From Cruorifilaria tuberocauda (taxonomy: Eukaryota > Nematoda > Chromadorea > Rhabditida > Onchocercidae), in assembly GCA_013365365.1 (NCBI GenBank), contig JABVXU010000546.1, positions 1 to 35,735 on the forward strand: a stretch of 35,735 nucleotides of DNA, in the 5' to 3' direction. Positions 12,493-23,004 of this stretch are shown here, in pieces. A program made the position numbers and the translations under genes. Every line of letters begins with the position of its first letter. Position 1 is the first letter of the stretch. Below the pieces are notes generated by a model. The model saw nothing but the letters and a program-made list of their open reading frames with translations. It had not been told where the DNA came from and searched no databases.

Positions 12493-13971
12493 ACATTTTT
12501 AACAATGTTGAAATAAGGTGCTGAGAGCTCGTTGATAAATATATTCATTCAAAGCCTTTAAAATTTGCGGTTAGGAAGAAACAAAAATGATGTTAATTAC
12601 GCAAAATCTGGAGATCGTTCTGAGTCTGTCCTCGTGAAAGTATTTACTTTAATAATATTCGTAACATAACATCCTATTTTCATGACGTCTTAAATTATCT
12701 AACTTTCCCTTCTTTTATCATTTGATAAAGAGTTAATAGAAAGAATTCTACCAGAGCTGATTCAACGTGAAACAGAATAAAAAATGCTCTCTTAAAGGAA
12801 CTGTTCCTCGTCTGGAAAACAATATTTCCTTAGCAATTTAATAATTGAACAACAGAAGCGTCAGCTTCCGTAAATGCATCGTTAATCGAATTATAACGAA
12901 TTTATGGAAGCATAGAAGTTAATGTTCTGGTGATGCAAACAGCCTGTAAATGAGAAAAAACTGGACGTTATGAAAGTCGAAGGGAATTTCAAACTACTAA
13001 ATACCTTTAATTGTGGGATTATCCAGGCATAGCAGCACCCAGCGAATAGCCGCCAATTAATTTAACAGTGTAACAAATGAAAAATGACAGTTACCGTACA
13101 AATTTCTCTGATAAAATGGGAGGAAGTTAAATATTGTTTGGAAAGTGTTTTATGTAAATAGTAAAATATATTGGTAAAAATGTATCTGAGATGTTAGGAC
13201 AGAGAGGAAATTTCGGCCTACCTGATTAGGGGGAAACGATGGTAGAAGTTAGCCCTTCTTTCATCGCTTTTCATTGATAACCCGTAAAAATTGATTCCGC
13301 TCTCCATATATTTATGTTACCCTACCAACTTGAACCTTTCTTTCTCTCGGCAAGAATCGTTATGTTTTGGTAGTAGAGCCTTTTTTCTTTGCAAAATCTC
13401 AAACAAAAAAAAGTAAGTGAAGACTTGCGCACTCAAATTTTGTAATTAAAATAAAAGCTCTGCCTATGAAACTGCTAGATAGATCGCAGATGCGAGCGCA
13501 GAGTTTTCACTACCTTATACCTCATAGATGGAGAACTGAATGGATTTGTGAGTGACAGTGGTTGACGATGTAAATGATCTCGAGAAGTGGATCAAACTGA
13601 CGAAAGACTTCCTCCAAAATCTGTTATTCTTGAATGGATGAAACAAACGCCAAGTTGCCAAGTTAGGTATTACGTTTTTGTCACCTATTTTTGAGAGAAA
13701 AAGTGTGATATAGACAGGAAAGCTTTCGCAAATTTCGTCACGACTTTTGGGAATTTTTCATCTTTAATTGGATTAATTGGGAAAAATAAGGAACTCACCG
13801 AAAGTCTCTGAAATCGACCCATGGATGATGATGAGCAATTGGATTGATTGGTATAAAAAAAGTTGCGAACTATTTGAGTGTAAAGGAGGGAGGGGAGAGG
13901 GTGAATGCGATACGTTAGAGGTGGAATTTTCGTCAGTTTCGGGTAATTGATTTCAAAGGTGATTGCTTATA

Positions 13972-14032
13972 CAGAGGTGGAAGGGGAGATGAAGAGAACG
14001 GTGGAAGATTGGGAGAGATGGAAGAGGTAAGG
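13972..14032 (+). repeat. Near-homopurine tract
   Basis: About 60 nt consisting almost only of A and G (AGAGGTGGAAGGGGAGATGA and similar), with a related AGGAGGGAGGGGAGAGG run at 13884-13900. Such mirror-like purine tracts can form triplex DNA or bind GAGA-type factors; here this is inference. Confidence 0.6.
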
Positions 14033-16940
14033 TTGTCCGTACACGATAGCTGGTAACAATTACATTTCTACTCAGCAAAATGACAAACTATCAACGGGAA
14101 GAATGAAATATATTATAATTCAGCTGGCAGACCCTCATCATACTCTTGCTACTTTTTGAAATCATCTTCCTGATCTTATCAGCTAGCTGCATGCATTTAT
14201 GCATCTGCACTGCATTTCAGTACAAGCCAACGAATCACCTCTACCTCTGTTAACTTTACGGAACTATTAGATAGGTCACTGTACTAGGTTCATTTTCTTT
14301 CCTTTAAAAGTCGAATCTGAAGTGCTTTATACTCCTTATACTTCACCCCAATAAAATGGACTGTTGAACAGAAAATTTAATTTCTCCTTCAAATGTTTTA
14401 TCGTTCAGTAGTGGCGTGGTTACAACACCTCCGAGTGATAACGAGAGAGGGAAGAAAAGAGGTGGAAAACTGCTACGCTACTTAGTTTTCTAAATTTTGT
14501 TTTGAAAGAGGCGATTTTAATTTAGATTCGAACTCTCTGCTTAAGTAAGATGAACTTGTATTCTGCTTAGTCAATTTACGACTTCCAGCTTATAAATTGA
14601 CTAGTAGGATGAAGATTATAATGTGGTTAGAGAAAATGAGGAGTTTGAGATGTGGTACATTCCAACAATTAGTTACTGGTTTCAGGGGTTTCTGAAGTTA
14701 ATAAACATGAAACAATATTAGTTCAAGTTTTAGAACAGGAGATTTTATTATTAGGAGTTTGAAGCTAAGCATTTTATTTCCTAAGATTCTATCATAAATG
14801 GAAAATAAGAATTTAAAAGCACTTTGTGATACTCACTCAGCGAACTATTATTCCTCATCCTGTTGTTCAGAAAAATTAGCTAAAATTCAAACGGTTTGAA
14901 ATTCACTTTCTTTTGACAACCTTCCAATTTGATTACATTTATTCTCTACTGGCGTAAATGATCACTAAAAAAGGAATTTATAAGATTTACTTTCCCCTAG
15001 TTTGTGATGAAATACAACTTGATGTATTTAAAACTCTCGAATGCTTTCTCCTAGTGATGATAAATAACTGTTGTCTGAGAAAGTATCAAGCTTGGAGGAT
15101 TCCGATTACGAGTTGCAATTGGCTGGGAGGAAGCAATAAGTAATTTAGCAATGTAATCCTGCGAATCCCGAAATTTTTGGTAACTTGGAGTCTATGACGA
15201 GCTTCCTTATGGCCTTTCGTTAACCTAATGTCATTCTCAGAGATTTCCATAAAAATTTCCAGTGAAATGAGTTCATAAAAGAAAGATAATAATATCCCGA
15301 TTCTAATTTTCCGAGAAAGATTCTTTAACAACTGCGCTCCTTCTGTCTTTATCTATCTTTGGAAAGTTATTAAATCGAAAGTGATAGTCCCTCAGAGTCG
15401 ATTGGCAGCAACGAATTACACAAAATGAAACCACGTGTATCAGTTGATGTGTAAAGTGAGTATAAGCAAGAAAAATGTGGTTAGTTTTTCGATGACCAGT
15501 GAATTGAAGTTCAACTTTCTCTAAATGCGCGTAGGATATTTACGATAAAAGAGATTTTGTGATTCTTGACACAGAAAATTCGTATGCATGCATGAAAACG
15601 ACGAAATGGCTGAGGGATTAGATTACTTACTCAATCAGTTTTCGGCCAAAGTATTGCGACAGTTAGTTTTTAATTCACTAACTTTTTAAAACAGACGGTT
15701 TCTCACTTCTATCTCTGTTCTTTCAATTGTGGGTGCATTTCTTTAACTTCTTTTCTACTCATTCTAAGCTAACCTTATCCTGAAGGTTTTCGATTTTTTT
15801 GATTAAATAAGCATGTTATAAATTTTCGCAAATAAAAACTCAAAGTAAAACATCCGTTCACTCTGTCATTTTTTCACTGAAGCGAAGATACACAACTAAA
15901 AGATAAAACGAATCTATTCCTTACTGATGCTTTTACCTTAGCATCACGAGGCATGCAGTTGGAGCGCCGATGAGCCGATGATGAGTAGATTAAATTTTTT
16001 GGCTACAGAGAAAAGTGGAAGATGTGAGATCTTATGTGATGCTGTGTGAAGACTGAGTCACCATACCGGCTAAGGGAAGTCTAATCTGAAGCATTAAAAG
16101 GGAAGCTCAGTAAAGCTCAATAGTTCAGTAGTAAGCAATTTAATGAAACTATTTCGATTAATATAGTCAATAGTTTTGTGCTTCTTGTGAAAGGTTGTGA
16201 CAACAACATTTCAGCAGCAGTTCGTCTCAGAAAGTCATGAACGCGATTTCACAAGATGGAAACATTTTCAATCAATATTTTTCAACCTTTCAAAACTTTT
16301 CCGCTCCAACTTGATATGTTCTTATGGGTATAACAATGACAACAACGGACACTAAGTCGAGCTATTCCACATCATCTCCATCTAATCTTCATTTCTTATC
16401 TACCGACAAGTAACGCAGATCACTTTCATTAGATATTTCCTGGACAGTTCACTTTTTCAAACTAGGATGAAGTGGGCGAATAGAAGCATGCATTTTGTTG
16501 CTCCTTCAACTCCTCCACTTCAGCTTTCGATTCTTTCTATTACCGTATGCGAGAAAGGAAGCACCTTTCATTACAGCTAACTTTGCGGCATTCATCTACT
16601 TTTCCAACTTTTACTTTGATATAAATAAGTGGTGGCGGAAATGAGTGAGAAAATGAGAACTGGAAGTACCGTCTCCCATAACTCGGCAGAACCTCCTGTA
16701 AATGTTTCTCTCAGTTTTGCATTTCAGTCTGTCCCGCCAACAGAGTGCATTTGAAAAGCTGCTTCATTTGACCTATGGCAGGCCATGTGAGTATAAACGA
16801 CTGTTCTCCTGATCGTCACAAAATGCATTGTTGTCGGAAGGAAGGGAAGTGGAAGCGGAGAGAGAAGAGTGGTAGAGAGGTTCTGTTAGTGATGTTGAGG
16901 TATGCTGCTAACCGCGTCCATCAAGAGAAATATTTTATGC

Positions 16941-17420
16941 GGTCGATCGGTCGGTCGGCCGGTCGTGCAACCCGTCCTTCGCGTAACCAACCGTTTATTC
17001 CAGCATGACGTGTGTCGCGGACACATTCGCAAGTTCGCAAGTTGGTGGAAGTGGAAGTATCCGGAGAGTGGCAGTGGTCATTCAGCGTTCAGCGATATCC
17101 CGCCAAAAGGGGCAGGTCTCCGATCCACTTGCCTTGCCGCCTGCCGCGATCGTCGAAGGAACCTGCAAACCTTCTCCTCCGCCTCTAGCTCTCACTCGCG
17201 TGCTCCAACTCTTCCACCTCTGTCCTATCCCTGTGGTGATGTGGTGTTGGCGGGTGATTCTCCATTCTCGCCGATACACATTCCACACCTTCCACTCCGT
17301 TCCGGTCAGCAATTTACCTGTTCTCCTTTCTCCATGCAAACCTATCTCATCTTCCTTTTCCGGAATACTAATTTCCTCTTTGGAACTAACTCTTCTTCCA
17401 TAAATGTGAAAAGAGCAGCT
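16941..17420. other. G+C-rich island with overlapping open frames on both strands
   Basis: This block is visibly richer in G+C and CpG than the rest of the window and starts with a GGTC tetranucleotide repeat (16941-16965) that forms near-palindromes. Long open frames appear at once in two plus-strand frames and one minus-strand frame (up to 217 codons), as expected when stop codons are rare. None shows a family motif. A promoter or non-coding first-exon region for a flanking gene is a reasonable inference. A minus-strand ATG frame from 17429 meets a good donor (ACAG-GTAAAT), but in a phase that does not fit FRMD4. Confidence 0.55.
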
Positions 17421-18035
17421 TTCATCCATCTACCCGACCGTACTTCCTCCTTACCAAATATGGCTCATTTTTCGGAGACATTTTTCGAAAAAGATGACGC
17501 CGATATTCCGCTGATATTCCGTTTCCACCAGTTAATAAATTTTCATAGAGATTGAAATCGGAGATGTATGTTACGAGTAACTAGTCCGTGAAGTCGTAGG
17601 CATTTTTTTAGCCCACATCCTTCCATTAATTCGAACTTCGCAATAAAAAGGTGCAATTTTTTTCTTACCTGCTGCTTCAGCCAGAATATCATTAATTCAG
17701 CGGGGCATGACCGATAGAGAGAGCGCCTGTTGTCAATCAAATTTCCAATTCTTTGATAATGATATTTCAAAGTTTTCAAGGTTACTTCAGTACCTTTCCA
17801 ATTCAGATATATCATCTATCCACAGACCAGTCACATCGAGCCCTATATTGGCTTTTGCCTATCATCCATGATAATGTATTATAATGCCGTATGTAGTGTT
17901 ATTATCCCATTTCATAGCCGCCATCTTATGAAGTAGGACAAATGAGATTGATTTTCATTGGTACCTTTGCAGTATGTAGTTACCATGTTGATCGATCTCC
18001 ATTGTTCGCGTTCATTTTACTCTTGACAACTGATG

Positions 18036-18110
18036 GCCAGGCAGCTGAGTTGGTCTAATGGTCAATCCTGAACATGTTATCAGTCTGTGTTCAATGTCAT
18101 TATTGCATTG
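18036..18110 (+). other. Weak tRNA-like relic
   Basis: TGAGTTGGTCTAATGG resembles a pol III A box, and about 40 nt later GTGTTCAATGTC resembles a degenerate B box. The spacing suits a tRNA or a tRNA-derived SINE, but the acceptor and T stems do not pair well. It is not a functional tRNA as read by eye. Confidence 0.15.
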
Positions 18111-19588
18111 CTCAAATGAAACATCTAATAAGCAACTGGCGGTCTGTCTTAAGAACTCTCCCTCCAGTATTTTGCTCATCAATGCTAATAATTATCCGTG
18201 CTAGGCGTGAGATCTGGATGTAAATAAAGTTAGTTTCATTGTCTTCAAAAGATCACTTGCTGTTGAATTAATGGCAAATAGATGTTGGCGAAGTACTTTT
18301 GGGATATGTCTGCAGAAATTTCGCTCAAGTGAATAGTGACGCATGCCATTGATTTGCAAAGAGCGAGCTAACAGTTACTGATAGCGTATGCACTTTTATA
18401 ATTGAGATCCTGAATTTCTTTTCAGAGATTGCCGCATGTGACATATTGTTGTCATATCCGAGAAGCCTGATCGATTGGTGTTAGCTGAGTAGAATAAATC
18501 AATAGTTGGAGGATAGAAAAGAAAGTGCATGAAAGTGATGAACTCATGACATATACATTGGTTCCATAAACTGTTTTCATAAGCACTTATGCTTCCTTGT
18601 TGGTCTGAAAAGGTTTCGTTTTGCTGTGTGTTAATTCCAAGAAGAGAATGTTGGGTTTGTGTTATTCAGATATAAATGATTCGACATTCTCGTTGTTTAT
18701 CAAGACTTCGAACTTCATTTTTGCCTTCTGTCAAATCTCCAACTGTGTACCTAGTCTTGATGAAATCTTCTCGTTTAAGAACATTGTAAGAAAATGAACA
18801 GTTTTTTTTATTTAGTATGGTTGTTGTTGGTAATACTCCCTTTTTGTGTCAAAATTCCCGTGAAATTCCAATTTACGATAAGCTTCAGATATGATTTATT
18901 AACTACCACTAAACTTTTGTGATCAACGAATATCAAAGATAGTATATTCCTGAAAGTTGCTTGCAAGAATGCTGGTTCGAAAAGTCGTAGCGTGAAAAAA
19001 AACCCAAATACTCAAGTGTTATCATCCATCTTGCTCAATCATATCTGATAATGCCTTCATCTACTGTTCCCAGAAACATTACAAGCTTCGTTCACGCAAT
19101 CCCTTCGCCAGCAGCAATGCTTCTGGAGTTTGTTGTATAAGTGTTGCACAATGGACCAATCAAAGTGTTGTGTGAAGGATTTATGTTTTGAAATTGTTTG
19201 AGAAGTGTTGGAAATTAGTTGACCAGCTGAATTGGCCTTCTTCAGTGCCTGGCATTTTATTTTTTCAGAATTATTTGGAATTCTTCCGAAGTTTCCATTC
19301 CTTGCTTTCAGAGAGTGAAAAGTTGAAAGAAAAGAATAAGATTTGAGTCGAAGTGATAGTCTAGCAAGCTATTGTTGTGTAAAGTTAGATTGAAGTTCCT
19401 GGAAATCTTATGGTTGTGAATTGTTACCATTCCTTTGTTGAGAGTAATCAGAAACTTGACAACATTATAACCGAAGAGTTGCAAGAATTGATGCGGTCGA
19501 AATTCCATATATTATGATGAGATAACGAACATAGTAAAATATCAATCATATACTTAGAAGAACTGAGAACATTTGGCAGTTAAAAAAA

Positions 19589-22076
19589 ATGGGAAACTTT
19601 TTACGAAATACGATCGTTTGCAGGGTGAAATGGAGAAGGACAGGAGAGGTAAACCGATTATATAGGTCCAGGTTTTCTAATTCGTATCTTCTTAAATCTG
19701 CTGTGATTCTTTTTTTCTTTTTAGATAGATGGTATTGGTAAAAGTTGGATCTCGGTAATATTATATATATATATATATTGTAAGTGAACTGCGAGTGGTC
19801 GATTTGAAACGCTAATATGTTCAATAATCTCCGGGTTCTTTTTTGCAGTTTTTCTCTTCGCTTTTGTAGATTAATTTTATTGCGTGGGATTCGTTCCGTC
19901 TGTCCCCATTTCATGATCCTTACTTAATGCTGTATATCTGCAGGTAAGTTGGAAAGACTAAAAATGTTATCCACCGATATTGATGTATCGGTGTGGTATT
20001 TTATGTACATGTTTCATTAGTTTACTTATACTGTTTTTCTTGGTAATTTGTTCTTCACTTGAAGTATTACTAAAAAAAAAAAGTTTCGCACCATCGTTTT
20101 TTCCAACATGTGATTTGATTACACGTAGCGGAATGATTGGTAAAAGTGAAAATTTTAAATTGTGTTAACCATTACCTCATTTATATTGAATTTCTCATCA
20201 CTTCAATTTAATCATGTATAATTTTCATAGGTAATTTTTAACCTGTTTGGTATTAGATGCTATCAGGAAAGATGTCGCTGTTACAAGTCAATGTTTAAAC
20301 TGCACAATACAGTGAATAAAGCCGAATGTCTCGTTGATACGTAAGTTTGTGAAGTTTGGAATATAAGTATGGAAATTTAGTATAATTACATACATGAATT
20401 TATCATTGTGGTGAGCATATCGTACTTTTTGAAGGCTGGTTTTTATGACTTTTTTGATCAATTCATCAAGTAAGGAGAGATTAAAATTTGAGCAAACTGA
20501 CAAATTTTGAATGTTTGTTTGTGCTTCAGACGTGGAAGTGGATTCAGTCTGAAAACAGCATCAATTATTGGTTTGATATTTGGGAGTTTTCATTTGTCGT
20601 TGATGCGCCCTTCAGACAAACACCAAAAGTAATCACTTCATTAATATGGTATTTAGTTAGTAGGTTTAGATGAAGGATTATCTGTTTAATTTTTTAGTTT
20701 TATTTCAAACATGAAGGTAACTTCAACTTAAAAAAACATTAAGTTGACTTCCCTTTTTAGCCCTAATATTATATGCAGTCAACGAAGCAAAACAGAGAGA
20801 ACTCATCAACATTCCGAAACCGTAGGGAAATTTTCAGAAGTGCTGGAAGATCACAGGGGGAGTTATGTAGCACAAGTTTTGAAAACAAGTAATTTTTTTA
20901 TGAACTTATTAAATATCTATTTGTACGATATATATTTTTTAGGAAACTGCTTTTCAGTAGCATTCACATAAATTAGCTTTCCAAGTCGAATTTTTTTATT
21001 GCGTATTGAGATCCACATGAAAAGATTTTCAGCTATGGAGCGATCACTGATATCACTGATGAAGAGTGCTACGGCAAAAGTAAGAGTTGCTTTGGGCAAT
21101 AGAAGTCATGAATTATCATATGGAGCAGACCACGATGTAAGCTAAATTGTAAAACCAGTTCCATCGCTCTAAGATATCGTTTTTCATTAGAAGAAAAATA
21201 TTATCAATTAAATATAGAGAAAAATATAAAGAATGTCATTTCTGTTAAAAAACGATATTACTGTAGGAAGATGTTGATAATCAAAGAAAGGAAAAAAGAA
21301 GTATTACCTTAGATGATCTAGTTAAAAATGCCGTTGCACGGAAGGAATTAAATAAGATCATCAAGGTGAGTCAGTTTTAAATTTTGTAAGTGTTGGTTCG
21401 GAAGTCTGTTATTAATACCATGCGAGATAAGGAAGCATTACCTCTGTACATGTATTTCGGCAAGAGAGATTAGCAAGGATAAAAACTATTTACAATTTAA
21501 ACGCCATAACTTATAAGATAATGAAAGTATTGTATATACCAAAAACTGACTGGAAGTGTTTCTAGATTATGGTATGTGCGACCTGGCGTCTTATGTCATT
21601 TTTATCTGAGATCAGGAGTAAAAGATCGGAAATAGAAAGCTTGTAGCTTCTGTAAAAAACACTGATAAAAGTACGAGTATCAGTGGTGAATCCCTTCTCC
21701 CTCTTTTTCTCACTTTCTCTTGCCCTCTTAGTTGCTTTTAGTCCATTCATTTCTTAGAAGAATATTTGTTGAATCTTAATCTCAAGTTCTAGATCAAAGC
21801 ACATTACAATTCTTATTAACGATTCATTTAGTTTTGATTTGATTTAAGCATGTATCACATCCAAGTTCGAAACGACAAAAGAATGGTGTAACTCACAGTC
21901 GCCTTGTATGGTTATTGTATTAAACTGGAAATAGTTTATATTTATAATTCTTTGGTTTTTTTTAGGTAGTCAGTATTGGACGTGAGGAAATGGAACTTCA
22001 AAATCATCCATTGCTTACTATTGCTGAATCGACGGCACATTATTTGATGAGACAGATGGATTACGTTGAAGCTTAG
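19589..22076 (+). CDS. Uncharacterised protein, about 246 residues, 8 candidate exons (5' end uncertain)
   Basis: Exons that join in frame: 19589-19648, 19725-19754, 20231-20340, 20530-20628, 20761-20888, 21033-21136, 21267-21365, 21966-22076 (stop TAG). The last four are the firmest: good GT-AG signals and coding-like third positions. The start MGNFLRNT lies 9 nt after an acceptor (TTTGGCAG), typical of a trans-spliced start, and MGN could be N-myristoylated. A Cys-rich patch (CYQERCRCYK) follows, then a hydrophobic stretch (TASIIGLIFGSFHLSLM) that might be a membrane segment. The C-terminal half is helical and charged (VGKFSEVLEDH, RSITLDDLVKNAVARKELNK, IAESTAHYLMRQMDYVEA). I do not recognise a family. 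The second exon (30 nt) is optional to the frame. Exon 20530-20628 is also open in a second frame, so its reading depends on the join. Confidence 0.55.
19760..19778. repeat. AT dinucleotide microsatellite
   Basis: Run of TA repeats in an intron of the uncharacterised gene. Confidence 0.85.
19850..19943 (+). other. Strong splice-bounded segment that does not fit the reading frame
   Basis: Preceded by a very good acceptor (TTTTTTGCAG) and followed by a very good donor (CTGCAG-GTAAGT), yet each frame contains a stop and its 94 nt would shift the frame. It may be an alternative 5' UTR exon: its late ATG at 19928 (MLYIC) would join in phase to an acceptor at 20256 in the next exon. It may equally be chance. 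Confidence 0.3.
21023..21037 (+). promoter_or_regulatory. Acceptor 2 nt before an in-frame ATG: possible trans-spliced internal start
   Basis: The acceptor AGATTTTCAG ends at 21032 and an in-frame ATG begins at 21035. If the spliced leader attaches here, a 103-residue protein beginning MERSLISLMKSATAKV would be made from the last three exons. The same acceptor also joins upstream exon 20761-20888 in phase, so it may serve an ordinary cis intron. Confidence 0.4.
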
Positions 22077-23004
22077 ATTCTTTTAATGCTAAGCGAACTA
22101 AATTTTTTTTATGAATGCAAAGGGATTGTTGGTCCCAGATTGTTGTATGTTCATTGTGTCGTAGGTTTTTAGATTGTATTGTTTCGTATTTCCTTCATTC
22201 ATTTACTAAATAATGAATGCATTTTCATTAATTTGTAAAGCAGTACAACTGTTTGCTGAATATCCAAAAAAGAAGCATTTTGCAGTTTTTTCTATAAATC
22301 GTTATAAACGTCTAATAGCACTTTTTTGTGCTAAGTTATTAGATTGTTCATTTTCTCTATTATCGTGAACTTTGTTTCTTGAAAATGAGAAGCAGGGAAT
22401 GGAGTTCATACATTCTTGTTTATAAATGCGAAGATTTCATCAAGAGTAGGTACATTATGAATAATGATAATATGGTGATAATGTGTTGTCAGAAGAATTG
22501 TCTGATTTGATAGTAATGGTTCAGCTGTTGAAGCATTATCTCTTAAACTTAATTATTTTGTTGGGAACTTCTTTCTTTGTGTTTGATGTGTTCCTGATGA
22601 TATTTCTCATTCAGTCCATGCAGAGAAAGATAATTTTTATAATGCATTTTTTATCCAAAACTGATAATGAAATATGTAATAGAGTATAATAATTTGTGTA
22701 GCAATGCCATTACCGTCACAGTCTGATAGCGATACTGAACCATAGCTTCATACTCAGTTTCGATGATCCTGTAACTGTGCTTATAACTGTTCACACTGAT
22801 GGTATAATTTTTGAGTTTTCAACTTAGTGGTTATGTTCAGAGACTGAAAGCAACATAAGTTAAAGAAATACATGTTGGATAGAGCGCGGGAAACGATGTT
22901 AGTTAAAACTGAAAGCTTTTCAGGAGATTTCCAACAAATTTCAAATTTCTTGATACAGTCATAAAGTGCTGTCTCATTCGATGTATTTTTGCACATACTC
23001 TTAA
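22077..23004. other. Intergenic region before dpy-19
   Basis: A+T-rich 0.93 kb between two same-strand genes. Short open frames on both strands (plus 22483-22689, minus 22781-23044) have no motif or splice support. A T-rich acceptor GCTTTTCAG ends at 22923, 81 nt before the dpy-19 start, and may be its SL addition site. Whether the two genes share an operon cannot be told from sequence alone. Confidence 0.55.

Larger units (their letters stand above)
11414..19570. other. Long intergenic stretch without a convincing gene
   Basis: About 8 kb between the start of FRMD4 (minus) and the next gene (plus), so the two are divergent. Apart from the items listed separately it is A+T-rich with only short open frames. 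It probably carries the promoters of both genes and perhaps non-coding first exons. A purine-rich run lies at 11900-11945 and another at 13972-14032; a G+C-rich island lies at 16940-17420. A CACGTG E-box is at 15432-15437. Confidence 0.6.

Noticed and set aside
16902..17555. Plus-strand open frame of 217 codons
   Set aside because: It sits in the G+C-rich island where several frames on both strands are open at once. There is no domain, no splice support and an odd composition.
20530..20972. Alternative reading of two exons (TWKWIQSENS..., then STKQNRENSS...) ending at a TAG
   Set aside because: It needs a different acceptor at 20778, has poorer third-position composition and does not join exon 20231-20340 in phase. 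It is kept only as a two-gene alternative.
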